DNA of 64,000 nucleotides, taken from NCBI RefSeq assembly GCF_020509005.1, contig NC_063023.1:1054001-1118000 (forward strand). The letters run 5' to 3'. The notes under the pieces are model-generated. The model saw nothing but the letters and a program-made list of their open reading frames with translations, made no database searches and was not told the origin of the DNA. Each line of letters begins with the position of its first letter. Within the stretch, counting starts at the first letter, position 1. Below are positions 1-10,857 of the stretch, piece after piece. The DNA is from Fulvia fulva (Eukaryota > Ascomycota > Dothideomycetes > Mycosphaerellales > Mycosphaerellaceae). Both the position numbers and the translations under genes were made by a program.

Positions 1-616
1 TCCACGATCTGAAACCGGTAAGGCTGGAGAATTCGGAGAAGCGTCGTTGGCGGTGGGCGTCCTTAAAAGCGTACGCTTACTCCTTTGCAGCAAACCATCC
101 TGCACTATCAGCCCTTTAGCAAGCGGATGGCCTTTACGGTCTCCGCGTGAAGCCAGCACGTCATGTTCTCCTCGTCAACGTCGTGCTCCACGCACCGTGG
201 AAGCGGAATAGTATCATCTGACCCAGCTTCAAGCTTGGAGCGCGACTGCGACAACATGATGTCCTGGAAAGTCCTCCCCACCCAAAGATACTGTATACGG
301 CATTTCGCATTGAATCAAAGCACACAATCGACGACAGTGACTTGAGTCGCTGCTCGAGGAAAAAACCCCAGCCATGGCAACGGTAAGAGCTTGGTATGGT
401 CACGTGACGTCTGTTGTCCTCAAAGCTTGAAATTGAGTGACTACCTCTTCCAAGCTTGAAATTGAGTGACTACCTCTTCCATGAGTATTTGCAAACTCGC
501 TTCTCTCACCTCACACAAGATATTCAACAGGTCTGCGACACCGAACATCAGAGGCATTAGGCAGCTACCATTGTTGCACGTGCCCAGAGATACCCACGCA
601 TCTACACTCTCCCACG
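1..616. other. Intergenic, no gene supported
   Basis: Short open frames on both strands show no recognisable domain. The only structure seen is a 29-bp tandem duplication at 423-480. The stretch holds the promoter side of the nuclease-fold gene starting at 617. Confidence 0.5.
423..480. repeat. 29-bp perfect tandem duplication
   Basis: A 29-bp unit beginning AAGCTTGAAATTGAGTG occurs twice head-to-tail (423-451 and 452-480) without a mismatch, which suggests a recent slippage event about 140 bp upstream of the first gene. Confidence 0.9.
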
Positions 617-2007
617 ATGCCCGAGCGACTGCACCCACGAGGGTGGAATAAGTGAGTCAATGCAAAGGGCAAGAGGAATTTTCCGTCTGACATGCGTGCT
701 GCATCTCCACCTCAGCACTAGTTGCTGAGACACTGGTACGCCATGTTCGAGTATGGCTGACGCCCTTCTGTTTAGGTGGCGCCAACAGTGGTTCTGGCGA
801 GACAGCAAGGAGCGGCTCAGAGCCGAATATGATGGAGACTTCAAGGCATACATGGCCGCCTTCCAGCCAGAAATACAGCCCGCGTGTCCTCTGCGAGATG
901 GGATGAAGCTGTTCCAGAAACTGGAGAAGTCAGGCCAGCATGCTACTGTCGCAACTAACTTTGCTTCCGCATCGACCCTCGTGAGTAGACTGATTGAATG
1001 CCTCTCAAGCGGCATGACCACAAATACTTCAGAAGCCGACTTCATCTTCGTGTGCGTCGATTTCGAAGGCGATACAAAGCAGGGCGTCAACGAGTGCGGC
1101 ATCTCGACTCTTGATACAAGGGATCTGCTCAACCCTACAGACTCAGTGCCACAGAATGCACTCAAGACAGTGAAATACAGACTTGTTAAGCAAAACGACA
1201 GGAAATTCTTCCATGGTCATACCACAATGCTGCATCCAGACGCGCTTCGATCGACAATTCTGGACGCCTTCAATATAGAGGACGATCTCAGCCCAGGTAT
1301 GTTTCTGAAGGGTACCAGGCATCGAGCAGTGTCTGAGACTATGGCGTGAAAGCAGCGCGTCGTGCAGCACGTACCTCACGCGGTCTACCATAGTCTAAGA
1401 CACTGCCACGTGGTTCTCGAGTATGGCTGACACCCTTCTGTTTGTAGGGACTAAGCGGAAGATCATACTTACAGGCCAAGGCGTCGACGGCGAAATTGCC
1501 ACCTTTCGGGGATTATTGGGCATCGCCATGGAGGACTTGCCAATTGATGGGATTATTGACACACACGCTCTCTGCGGGGAGACCATTGGCCAAGCGGGCA
1601 AACTGAAACATATACTAGCAACCCTCGGTGTGCCACACGAGAGTACACTGCTACACTGTGCAGGTAACGACGCGCACTTCACGCTGCAGGCTGTAGCTGC
1701 GTTGCTGGCCATCAAGCTTCGAGAAGAATTACCACCCAAACAGAAGGGTGTTAGCCATACTCGAACACCATGTGCCAGTGTCCCAGCGACTAGTGCGGAG
1801 ATGGAGATGCAGCACGCAGGTCTCAGACGGACGATGCCTCCTGCCCTTTACATTGACTCATCGCCGGCAACGAATGCAGAGTTGCGGCGGCTGGAGGATA
1901 TCGCGAAAAAGGTTGTACTTCGACCAGCACGGACGGCAAGAGAGGAGCAGGAGACTTGGGACAATTATCTTGAAGAAGGTGGTACTTTTATGGCTCTATG
2001 GGGGTGA
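617..2007 (+). CDS. Gfd2/YDR514C-like protein with RNase H-like (DEDD) fold, three exons
   Basis: Exons 617-651, 776-1296 and 1448-2007 join in frame (phase 2, then phase 1) to a 371-residue protein. Acidic motifs of the fungal Gfd2/YDR514C C-terminal domain, an RNase H-like exonuclease-type fold, are visible: FVCVDFEG (D107, E109), the GVDGE segment (D199), DTHAL, and AGNDAHFTLQA (D260). Start ATG 617 was chosen because it gives the only open frame joining exon 2 through the first intron. Both introns are introner-like elements, and a third copy lies inverted inside exon 3 and is translated as about residues 282-324. The core fold ends just before that insertion, so the C-terminal 90 residues may be dispensable. 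Family members are mostly uncharacterised; nuclease activity is inference only. Confidence 0.75.
652..775 (+). mobile_element. Introner-like element copy A, used as intron 1
   Basis: 124 nt, starting GTGAGTCAATG and ending CTTCTGTTTAG, and precisely equal to the intron needed to join exons 1 and 2. It contains a perfect 7-bp hairpin (711-717 with 723-729) and complementary ends (AAGGGC near the 5' end, GCCCTT near the 3' end). The last 25 nt are nearly the same as in copies B, C and D. The body matches copy C over its full length. Confidence 0.85.
1297..1447 (+). mobile_element. Introner-like element copy B, used as intron 2
   Basis: 151 nt, GTATGTTTCTG to CTTCTGTTTGTAG. A 17-bp stem with one mismatch is formed by 1328-1344 and 1388-1404, and the ends are complementary (GAAGGGT with ACCCTTC). 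It is most similar to copy D at 11823-11973, while its 3' end is shared with copy A. Splicing it out joins the exons in phase 1 and restores the nuclease-like domain. Confidence 0.85.
1735..1863 (-). mobile_element. Introner-like element copy C, inverted inside coding exon 3
   Basis: Read on the minus strand this matches copy A nearly end to end, but the intron termini are changed (GATGAGT in place of GTGAGT at the 5' end, TTTGG in place of TTTAG at the 3' end). On the plus strand the gene's frame runs straight through it without a stop, because its length is close to a multiple of three. It therefore appears to be an exonised, reverse-oriented intron-type element. Exact ends are uncertain by a few bases. 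Confidence 0.75.
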
Positions 2008-2856
2008 GATATTCTGAGAATCAACGAATGCTGCGATGCGCATGGTAAATATGAGGGATATGGAGAGGCATCGACATAATTCTCTTTGCTGCGCGCAGTT
2101 TCAACGAGCGACGATGCGTTCTGATCCGCAGGCAAGAGTGACATGAACTATACTTTCCTCTGACCTGATTCCAACTTCGAACACATGCACACTGTCATCG
2201 TTTCCCATGACCAGCATTACAGTGACCACGACACGCGTTCTCCCCGCGGCTCTGAGCGTCGTCCTGGGCTCTGATCACACTTGCCGATAGCTACATCTCA
2301 GCCCAGCCCGTCTCCATCCACACTTCCATCGCCCTGAGCGATATTCATGGAGCCTTCAAGGTCAGTCCATCAGCCATGGGATCATGAAATAATGGAAATT
2401 GTCATACAAAATGTGTTGAGGAATCTGAGATTGGATCTCACCATTCTTCGTGGAGGATTTCTTCTTACCGTGCGCGCACTCTCGCCAGGCCACTGCAGCT
2501 TTAACTGTGCGAGACAACATTAGGTCCATATTCGGCGGGTAAGAGGGTTAGATAAATGGGTATGTCTGCATTCTCTAGCAGTAATCTCTTACGCAAAGGA
2601 CGCTACTATGGCAGCTTCTGGAATTTGAGACTCTCTTCTTTGGCGTATGCGCAGCCGAAGAAGAAGCGGAGTGACACCTCTTCAACACCAAGAAGACGAG
2701 TTTGCCTTGTCGATGGCAGATGTCTTACTGTTTGGCCATCTATTCGATGTTCCCCACAGCGTTCTGCACAGCCATCACTCTCGCCACGTCCTCCTTATTG
2801 AAGTCTATTTCAGACTTTTCTTGCATCAACTGCTATCTCTGAGTGATCAAGCATAA
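2008..2856. other. Intergenic, no gene supported
   Basis: Short plus-strand open frames around 2556-2856 have no recognisable domain and probably represent 3' flanking DNA of the two converging genes. Nothing else was identified. Confidence 0.4.
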
Positions 2857-4710
2857 CTATATGCCATTCTGTGCTAAGATGTACGCGTTAGTGTCAACGC
2901 CAGCAAAGGATGCAAGTGAATGCAAAAATTGCGCTAGCAAACTCTGATTGTCCCACTGATTTTCAACGACCCTTAAAGTCTCGTACGAGCGCCGACTGCG
3001 AGATCTATCACTATTTGAACATAATACGCTGTTATTCCACAGTGGAGCATCGCCGCTGGCACGGATGGTGATGACGAGCTGGCCGACGCTGGCGAGGACG
3101 ACGAGGATGGGCAGCGTGATCCATGGCCAGTGCACTCTGTAGCGCGTGACACTCGTTCCCATCATCCCAAAGTCTGTGATGGCGTTGTCATCTGCGGTAC
3201 GGATGGGGTTGGACATGCTCTCTGCTAGGGCGGTAAAGGTGGCGTCAAGATTCACCGATAAGACGAGAGGTTGGATGGCAGCGGGTTGATACTGTGTATT
3301 GGCGGAGCTGCGCATGTAGAAGCCATTCGTGTTGTTGACGTTTGAGATGTTCTTGGCTGCGAAAGTGCTTTGGAAGAAAGAGCTGAGGCCGTTGACTGCC
3401 GCTTGGGAAATGTTGAAGACATCGCCGAGCTGGAGGTCTGTTCTCTCGACAGCGGAGAGGGAGTCGTCGAAGGCGAGAGACTCGATATCGGCATCGTTGA
3501 GCTCAGCCTGGTACTGGTCAATGGAGGACTGGCTGGGTTGCCACGAGTACGAGTCCTGGGATCTGGTTGCGGTCGTGACTTCGGTCCACGAGTGGGAGAG
3601 GCTGTTGTTCATATCGGACTCGTTGTACCGCTTGACGCAGTAGTATAGCGCACACTCGGACTCTTCGAGATCCACATGTGGCCACGTCCTCGTTTCGCCC
3701 TGGTCCTTTGGCTTGACTCGTAAGATTGCCATGGACCATATTAAAGTGTCGATATCACTCATGCTGACCGTGCCGCTCTCATTACCTGTCCCCCACGAAG
3801 TGAAGAGCAGCTCCGGAGCTACGCTTTCGTAATTATCGATAGATAGCTGATTCAGCAGTTCTAATTTGACAACGTTACCGAACATGCTGCCAGAGTTGGA
3901 CGTATCCATCAGCACCGAAGTGGACTGACCAGTAGACTCCGATCGCTGCAGATCTTTGCTCAGATCATTGGATCTACTGCACACAGCCAACGACTCCAAA
4001 GGTTCCCAGGTACAGTTTCCACTCGGACATCCCAATCTCAGCTGCTGAGACACCTCCTCCAGTGGCTGCGTCAAGCCATAAAATACAGCAGACTGCATCG
4101 AGAAATCCGCATTCGCCGTCACAACGCTCACCCCATCATCACGACCTACACATCTTCATCAGCAAAAGTCCCAAGTCGCAAAAACCACAAGACTACTCAC
4201 CCAACCCCACCACCGTACTCGCCACAACCCGATTCCCCTCCCATACCTCACCGCCCTCGGCAACCTCGCCACCTCACTCGCCTCAAACTCCACTGCCGTC
4301 CGCCACCTCACAAGCTGCTGCGCAGACGGATCGAAAACCAGCGCCAGCAACATCGCCACAGCCCCCACCATCGCCACCCTCTTTCCCCGCCACAACAACC
4401 AAAAAGCGCCCACCGGTCCTCTAGACGCCGCATCAATCGCCTCGAAGTCGAGCAGGCTGCGCGCGTTCTCGGCAAAGATGGCCCATTTCACTTGTGCGAT
4501 GCTTTCACAGAGGACGAAGATGGCGCAGAGGCGGGAGATGGTGGAGAGGATGGAGATGACGGTGTTTAACGTCAAATTGTACCACGCGACAAGTTCGCGG
4601 CCGTCAGCATATGCTAGGACGCCAGCTAGGGCGGCGAGGGAGGCTACGCTTAGGCCGGCGGAGAGGAGCTCGAGGGTCCAGGTTGAGGAGATGTCCCAGG
4701 TTTCGTACAT
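2857..4710 (-). CDS. DUF3176 family membrane protein
   Basis: Exon 1 (4710 to about 4206) encodes two hydrophobic segments and the DUF3176 signatures QVKWAIF, SRGPVGAF and FDPSAQQ. Exon 2 (about 4145-2857) continues with MQSAVFYGL, CPSGNCTW and a hydrophobic segment near the C-terminus (TLPILVVLASVGQLVI). This order is typical of this fungal integral membrane family of unknown function. The intron lies near 4146-4206. The strong donor at 4200 with the acceptor at 4146 leads into a stop, whereas donor GTTGGG at 4205 with the same acceptor keeps the frame open; the exact junction is unresolved. The protein is about 590 residues, with a large probably extracytoplasmic central region rich in Asn/Ser. 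Confidence 0.75.
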
Positions 4711-5356
4711 TGTTGGGTGAGTGAGTAGGTGGGAGGTGCTAGGTGTTACATTTTGACGAGGTGTTTTGAAATGTGGGTGAGGGCGAGGCTGTAGAATACG
4801 AGAGAGGTGTTGGAGAAGCTTTTTAAATCGACGACGGCTTTGGTTATGATGCTTGTCTAGTACGTACGTGTATTTCGTGGGTTGGCTTGTCCCTTGGACA
4901 AGTCCTTAAGTTAGAATAGATCGAGGATGGAGTGCCGTGATGTTGCTGTGTTGGATATGTGGTATGGCTAGATGTGCCGGCGAGATACCGGCGAAGTATG
5001 TAGCATCTCCACAGACACTGGATGAGATGTAGAGAGAACGTGGATCATCAAGAGAGTTGAAGACGAATGGTCAGGATACGAGACAGGGGTGTAGGGTGAT
5101 ATGTAGGGCTGAACCGAGAAAGCCGACTTCGATGATGATGATTGTGTTGGAGGTGACCTCGTGGCTCGTACTCTGTCTATCTAGTACTGAGTGAGCGGCA
5201 CTCGCTGCTCATAAACTCGCATTAGCAATCCCCATAATCTCTGCATACACCTTTCGGTGAAGCGCCTCATCAAACCTGATCCCCAAAGCTCGCGCTCTTG
5301 GCATGGCAATTTGTATTTCCCTCTCTTCACTCAGCAGCGAAGCTCCTACCAACCCA
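4711..5356. other. Intergenic between two minus-strand genes
   Basis: No domain-bearing frame was seen. A small minus-strand open frame overlapping the 3' end of the AAA gene (5209-5442) has no family resemblance and was not called. Confidence 0.4.
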
Positions 5357-6937
5357 TCAGCGCCTCTTCGCCGCCATACGGGCTTTGATCGCAGAACGTT
5401 TGTCACCACTCCCGCCAACCTTCGTCCGACGATGAATCTCATCAGCAGTGTTGTCCATCTCCTGCCACAAAGCTTTCGTCTGTTTGTGGAGGATGCGCAT
5501 CAAAGAATTCGGTTGCAAATGTTCAGGGATCGTGGCGTCGGGCATGGTGTGTTGAGGCTTCGACTCTGCCGCTTCGGAGATCACCGTAGTGGTTTCGACG
5601 GTCTCGTCGGATTTGAGGAGACTGCCAGAGCCTTCGGCGATCTTGGTCTCCTTTGCGGCTTCTTTGGCATGGTCGTAGAAGTCTTCTTCGTCGTCATCTT
5701 CGATATCGGCCCTGCCGCCGACGATGGCGAGGAGAGTCTGGACGAAAAGCTCTTTCATGTATGCGAAGCTGAAGCCTTCGGTGAGTTGTGCTACAACATT
5801 GCAGATCTCTTGGTCGAAGTTGACGCTGCTGTTCTTTTGCAGCTTCTTGCGCCAGTACTCGCAGTACAGGATGCGCTCGCGCTCGCCGGGCAGTTTGTAG
5901 TGGTACTTCCTGTCGAAACGGGATGGACGCTTGGCGATACCTGGATCGAGACGCTCGAGGTGATTTGTGCTGCCAATCATGAGGATACCGTCGTTGTCTT
6001 CTAGGCCGTCGACCTCGTTGAGGAAGTAGGATCTAACCTTGTCCACGACGAGGGAGTCCAGATCTTCGAAGATGAGCATACATGGCGCCATGATCCTGGC
6101 TTGTCGAAAGATCTGGCGGATGGAGAATTGCTGGCCGTCTTGTGCTTCGAAGGACTTGACGTACATGCTCGCGACGTTGCGCTTCTGGAGGCTGTTCATC
6201 AATGCTTTAATACTGATGGTCTTTCCGCATCCTGGTGTGCCGTGAAGGATGATGCCGCGTTTCCACGGCACAGAGTACTCCTCGTACACGGCACGAGAGT
6301 CGAAGAAGTTCTCGACGTCGTTGATGAGGGTGTCTTTCATGGCAGGGTCCAGGATGACATCGTCCCAGTATGAGTTCTGTACTGCCTCCCACAGCTTGTG
6401 GTCTTTCATCCAACGACCAGAGTCAAAGACATACACTTCCTCGTGCAGCTGAGAGGACCACTTGCCTGCTGCTTTGATCAGGTTGTCGGCTTGCTCGGAG
6501 CACTCGGCAGAAGCAGCACTGGCAGGAGTCAAGACGAAATACATCATGGTCGTGCCACAACTAGAAGACCATTCTGCGTAGTAGACCAGGCAGGTCTGAT
6601 CTTGATGTGTGTAGTCGTAAAGGCCGAGCTTCACGCTCTCGACCAGCTTGCCATCTCCAGATTCCATGCGGCTGGCTGGTGGTATGTATTGGCGGTTGTG
6701 AAGGTATTCGTTACCATCACGCCTCAACGTCGCCGTAGCATGACCTGCTTGGGCAAATTCGGTGAGGTTGGCAAAGCCTTTGTGCACGGGTGTTACGTGC
6801 TTGTCGGGGTAGATTGAGCGGATGGCCTCCACGATGTTCAGCTCTGTGTTGGCAGTCTTTGCAGAGAACAGTGCCTTGGTGCGGCCGAAGAGTGTGCTAG
6901 CGTTGTCATTTTCGGAGCTGCTGCCGTAGTCGCCCAT
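5357..6937 (-). CDS. AAA+ ATPase, single AAA module
   Basis: An intronless 526-residue protein. Walker A GTPGCGKT lies at 233-240, Walker B MLIFEDLD at 287-294, sensor-1 IGSTNH near 321-326, and the arginine-finger region RPSRFDRK near 337-344. The first 200 residues form a family-specific N-terminal domain. The C-terminal 130 residues are acidic and then basic, without a further domain. There is no signal peptide or transmembrane segment, so it is unlike mitochondrial Bcs1 although the AAA module resembles that clade. It belongs to a large fungal group of AAA proteins of unknown substrate. The start at 6937 (ATG, Gly, Asp, Tyr) is the first in the frame. Confidence 0.85.
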   Translation of the reverse strand: MGDYGSSSENDNASTLFGRTKALFSAKTANTELNIVEAIRSIYPDKHVTPVHKGFANLTEFAQAGHATATLRRDGNEYLHNRQYIPPASRMESGDGKLVESVKLGLYDYTHQDQTCLVYYAEWSSSCGTTMMYFVLTPASAASAECSEQADNLIKAAGKWSSQLHEEVYVFDSGRWMKDHKLWEAVQNSYWDDVILDPAMKDTLINDVENFFDSRAVYEEYSVPWKRGIILHGTPGCGKTISIKALMNSLQKRNVASMYVKSFEAQDGQQFSIRQIFRQARIMAPCMLIFEDLDSLVVDKVRSYFLNEVDGLEDNDGILMIGSTNHLERLDPGIAKRPSRFDRKYHYKLPGERERILYCEYWRKKLQKNSSVNFDQEICNVVAQLTEGFSFAYMKELFVQTLLAIVGGRADIEDDDEEDFYDHAKEAAKETKIAEGSGSLLKSDETVETTTVISEAAESKPQHTMPDATIPEHLQPNSLMRILHKQTKALWQEMDNTADEIHRRTKVGGSGDKRSAIKARMAAKRR

Positions 6938-7554
6938 GGTTGCTGTGTCGTTGGTCTGCTATGGTCCATCCACGAAAGACAGAGGATGAAGGGATAGATG
7001 GGGATGGGAAGTGGCGGTGGTTTGCAAGAGAGGTAAGTATGCTTGAGGCTATCTTTATAAGAACGGACGTCTTGGAGGCAACACGCTCATGTAGGGCCGC
7101 CCTGCTCCATCGAGCAAACGTCGCGTTCCGCATGCATATCGCTGTGGCTAGTGAAAGATGAGTGGCACAGCTGCCTGCTTGTGTATGCACGCAGCAGAAA
7201 CGAAGGATTCACCAATGACTGCGCCTCTGAGCTTGCGATTCGTGGAGTCAGTGAAGCCTGAGATGACTCTACATCTGTTGCCGTATCAGAAGCAATACAC
7301 GTGTTGAGCAGGATGGATGTTGAGAGGGCGAAGATCATGTGCTGGAGTGATACTTCTGCTGCCTGGACGTGCGGTGTTGCACATGAAGCAGGTGAGAGTG
7401 GAGTCCTCTCCGCGCTCTTGGCACAAGACAGGGGTTACGGCGGAAGTGCGGGAGCGATACCGTTTTGGGGAGATCGCGCGGCCAGATTTCCAGATCACGG
7501 AGCACACGACTGATTGACATTGGCCATATCACCACCACTACCACTGTCGCAAAC
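6938..7554. other. Bidirectional promoter region
   Basis: This separates the divergently transcribed AAA ATPase and p24 genes. Open frames here are short, overlapping and without family resemblance. Confidence 0.5.
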
Positions 7555-8340
7555 ATGTGGTCGCTACTGAGCTGGATTGGCATTGCCCTGCTTGCTAGCC
7601 AGGCACAAGCGCTCTACTTCTACATCGATGGGCCAACCCAGAAGTGCTTCTTCGAGGAACTGCCCAAGGACACGTTAGTAGTTGGTATGTCTACGGAAAC
7701 AAGATCGACTGAACACGACCACGTTGTCCTAACACGACCACACAGGCCACTTCAGAGCAACACAATGGAACGACCAATCACGAACCTACCAAGACAACGA
7801 CCAGATGGTGAGCATAGCACCCACCCCCACAGCCAATGCCTCATCCTAACACACCACGTTTAGGGCATCTTCATCACCGTCGACGAAATCTTCGACAGCG
7901 ACCACCGCGTCGTCTCCCAACGCGGCTCCTGGCTCGGCAAATTCACCTTCACCGCCGCCGACTCCGGCGAGCACCGCATCTGCTTCACCCCGACCAACGT
8001 CCCCGCAACCTCCGGCTTCCTCTTCTCCGGCTCGCAAGTCGGCGGGATCAAGTTCGAGCTTGATCTCGCAATCGGCGAGACCTCTCAGATCGAAAGCAGT
8101 GACAAGGATAAGATTGGAGAAGTGGTGCAGAAAGTGCGAGATCTGAACGCGAGGTTGCAGGACGTGAGGAGGGAGCAGGTCTTCCAACGAGAGAGGGAGA
8201 TGGAGTTTAGGGATCAGAGCGAGAGTGTTAACTCGAGGGTTGTGAGGTGGGCGGTGATACAGTGTATTGTGTTGGCGCTCACTTGTGCGTGGCAGTTGAC
8301 GTATTTGAGGGCTTTCTTCATCAAGCAGAAGTTGACGTAG
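7555..8340 (+). CDS. p24 family cargo receptor (Erp/p24-alpha type)
   Basis: Exons 7555-7684, 7746-7807 and 7864-8340 give a 222-residue protein, the usual p24 length. It has a signal peptide (about residues 1-20, ending AQA), a lumenal GOLD domain with DHRVVSQRGS and ADSGEHRICF, a coiled coil around RDLNARLQDVRREQVFQRE, one C-terminal transmembrane helix, and a short cytosolic tail FFIKQKLT of the type that binds COPI/COPII coats. p24 proteins cycle between ER and Golgi and help load GPI-anchored and other cargo. Introns are 61 nt (7685-7745, phase 1) and 56 nt (7808-7863, phase 0). The conserved run LVVGHFRA is created by the first splice, which supports the model. Confidence 0.92.
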
Positions 8341-8724
8341 GGTGGGGATGGGAATACAAGGAGTTTGGAGGTAGAGAGACGGGTTAAGGGAGGGGCACAG
8401 GAAGCTCTCTATGCGACGCATGGATGAATATGTTGTATTGTTATAGAATATGCAAAAGCCGATACGTTTATATGCCGAGGCCTTCGTCTGGACATCACGG
8501 GGAACCGACCAGTTCTATGGGTGAAGGACGCTGTGTGCGACCGATCCCAAGGAAGAACTGGCCGCCGACGCATGCATTGGATGGCGCCCAAGTCACGATG
8601 AAAACACTTCAGCTCTAGGACACCTCGCACAATAGAAATCGAGTGCCCGCCTCGCTCCATCGCGACCTTCACGATCGAAGGTATCCAGAGTTCTGCTACC
8701 ATGTCCGATTGGACTAGAAGACTA
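8341..8724. other. Intergenic between convergent genes
   Basis: This is the 3' flank shared by the p24 gene and the minus-strand unknown gene. No feature was identified. Confidence 0.5.
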
Positions 8725-9527
8725 CTAACGATAATAGTACGGCGCAACATCATCAATCGCAACCACAATCGTCTCCTGCCTCGACCTCGACCTCGCTCCC
8801 TCCTCACCTGCCACCCTCTTCCCATCATCTCCCTCCCCCATCGGCACCCCAGCAAGCTTCACCTCAATCTCCTCATACAACTTCTCCTGCTCCCATTCAC
8901 ACCCTCCAGGCGTCGAAGCAGGTGTCTCCCTCTCACTCCCCACAACGAACCAATCATCCCCATCCCCATTACTCTCGATCGATTCCGACGAGGTCGACGC
9001 AAGCATGCCCATCAACATCTCCTTCGCCTGTACTTCGCGCTGATACTTCGATACTGCCGCACGGACTCTGCGGGTTTCGTCTTTGAGCTTTTTGGTCGAG
9101 AGGGCGAGGGTTACGAGGATGTTCTGGAACTCGAGGGTCTTTCCTTGGTATTTCGCTGCGATGACGAGACGGGTTATTGAGGGGTGGGAGAGGGAGAGGA
9201 GGCCGCTGGAGTCGATGTGGTGGATTAGAGCTCTGGAGGTGGTCTAGGGTTTTTAGTGGATGATCGAGCGGATGGGAGTGGAAGACGTACGGCGAGAGCA
9301 GCACATCCAGCAAACGCTCCTCCCGGTCCAGGAATGGTACGGAGACGCTCACGAGCTCCTTTCAGATTATCGACGGCTTGGACGAGAGCGGCTTCAAGTT
9401 CCTTGATCATGAAGTCGTTGACATTGGGGAAATTGGCTGTGGTATGGTCGATCTTACTGTAGGGGCCTGTGCTTGCGATCCATGCGAGAAGATCGGGTAG
9501 AGTCTCTGGAATGGGCGGTGGGGCCAT
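8725..9527 (-). CDS. Hypothetical protein, two exons
   Basis: Exon 1 is 9527-9291 (79 codons, phase 0) and exon 2 is 9243-8725. The 47-nt intron starts GTACGT and ends CCCTAG. The joined protein is 251 residues. It looks largely helical, with a coiled-coil-like stretch LSTKKLKDETRRVRAAVSK followed by an acidic/Ser-rich linker and a basic RSRSR patch. No signal peptide or membrane segment and no family was recognised. Coherence of the frame across a canonical intron is the main evidence that it is a real gene. Confidence 0.65.
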
Positions 9528-9874
9528 TGTGTTGAGGTTCTATGAGTGGGATGTCGTCGTCGGAGGCGTCCGATTTGCTTAGGAGGCGCAAGAGTGTAGT
9601 CTTGAGGTTGTGGTGCCAGTCGAGGGGTGGGAAGGGCATGTTTGCGTGCAAGAGATGGTGAGTGCCCCTGAGGCGGATAAGTGGCTTGCTTTCTTATTGT
9701 CGATTGTGCGATATGTCTCATCCATACCCAGCTGGGATCTTCCACGATGGTACAGGGACAGACGGTTTGTCTCGGGAGGCGAGACATCTGAGGCATCCGT
9801 TGCTCACTCATGTCTCGCGCTCGAAGCCTCCCGTCACACCCAGCTCTCACGGAAGACCTCTTCGACCAAGCAAT
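9528..9874. other. Bidirectional promoter region
   Basis: This lies between the unknown minus-strand gene and the first Cys-rich gene. Open frames on the minus strand (to about 9651) show no domain. Confidence 0.4.
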
Positions 9875-10153
9875 ATGACCACATCTCATCGCCACCACGA
9901 CCACGAGCGCAACAGAGACATCACATGTACACCCATCGTCGAGTCGAGACTACACTGTGACCAGTGCGATGTCGATATTGTTGGGTACTACTACGAATGC
10001 TCGGAGTGTCTCGAGTGGATGTGTCCAAATGGGCTCCATAGTCTGTTCGTGCCGGGGCTATGGCGTGGTTGGCAGGACAGCCATAACTGGTTGGTCACGA
10101 AGACTCCTGATGGTCAAGGGAGGAGGGAGGGCGGATGGGGCAGCAGATCTTGA
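9875..10153 (+). CDS. Small Cys-rich ZZ-like zinc finger protein, tandem copy 1
   Basis: 92 residues from ATG 9875. The core CDQC-x10-CSEC-x4-C, with the Ile-Gly-Tyr-Tyr pattern between the pairs and a following His (CPNGLH), resembles a minimal ZZ-type zinc finger. The same layout recurs in the genes at 10517 and 10858, so this is copy 1 of a tandem trio. The upstream frame stays open, but the initiator is placed by alignment with the short N-terminus of copy 2. Function is unknown; ZZ folds usually mediate protein contacts. Confidence 0.6.
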   Translation: MTTSHRHHDHERNRDITCTPIVESRLHCDQCDVDIVGYYYECSECLEWMCPNGLHSLFVPGLWRGWQDSHNWLVTKTPDGQGRREGGWGSRS

Positions 10154-10516
10154 GAAAGAGGTTTGGATATGGTGTGTGGCGCTCCTTAGGATTGTAAATG
10201 GTGTGGTATGGCTTGAGTGTGGTCAGAACGGGCTTGGTGGCGTCGAGAGACTGTGTTGTGGCAGGAGTAACCCATCGTTCAAGACTGTGAGACATCAGCA
10301 GAAGACATTTGCTTGCCTGCCTGCTTTCCTGCCCCAGCACTGGCTATAAGACGCGGCTTTCATTTCCGAGACCACGGACTCCTCTCATAGCAGCATCATT
10401 TATCCTCAACAGCGTGTCGCAAAACATAATTGAACTCACGGAACAGACTGCAGGCAGTCTCTTGATCCTCAGCCAAGACTAAGTCAGCATCACCACAACT
10501 TCATCCATCCATCACC
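10154..10516. other. Intergenic between tandem Cys-rich genes
   Basis: No supported gene. An open plus-strand frame from 9957 to 10349 is an out-of-frame shadow of copy 1. Confidence 0.4.
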
Positions 10517-10726
10517 ATGGCCAACCACCACTGCGACAAAACCATCAAGGTCCCAGTCTACGCTCGCGATCGACCATTCTACTGCGAGAAATGCAAAGTC
10601 TACCACTCGGGTTGCTACGTCTTCCAGTGCTCGAGGTGTGGCAGGTTCATGTGTCCCTTTCGATGGCATGGCATGAGTGACGAGAGCAAGAGAATCAGGG
10701 AGTGCTGGAGAAAGGAGTATGACTGA
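10517..10726 (+). CDS. Small Cys-rich ZZ-like zinc finger protein, tandem copy 2
   Basis: 69 residues. The core is CEKC-x11-CSRC-x4-C followed by PFRWHGM, matching copy 1 in spacing and in the trailing His. It begins MANHHCDKT and ends KEYD, with two consecutive stops (TGA TAG). This is the most intact and compact member of the trio and defines the probable start for the family. There is no signal peptide, so it is probably intracellular. Confidence 0.6.
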   Translation: MANHHCDKTIKVPVYARDRPFYCEKCKVYHSGCYVFQCSRCGRFMCPFRWHGMSDESKRIRECWRKEYD

Positions 10727-10857
10727 TAGGTAGTTTGATGGAAGTGATGGAGAGAGACTGTGGGCTACGAAAGGGCCTAGAGGAGAGTGCTGGGAAGTTG
10801 GAGGTATGGAATGCGTGGAGATCAGAAGAGAGGAATGAGAATACTAATCCTGTATTC

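Noticed and set aside
2700..2760. Weak resemblance of GATGGCAGATGTCTTACTGTTT to the introner 3' end
   Set aside because: Only a short partial match, with no 5' part, no hairpin and no splice context.
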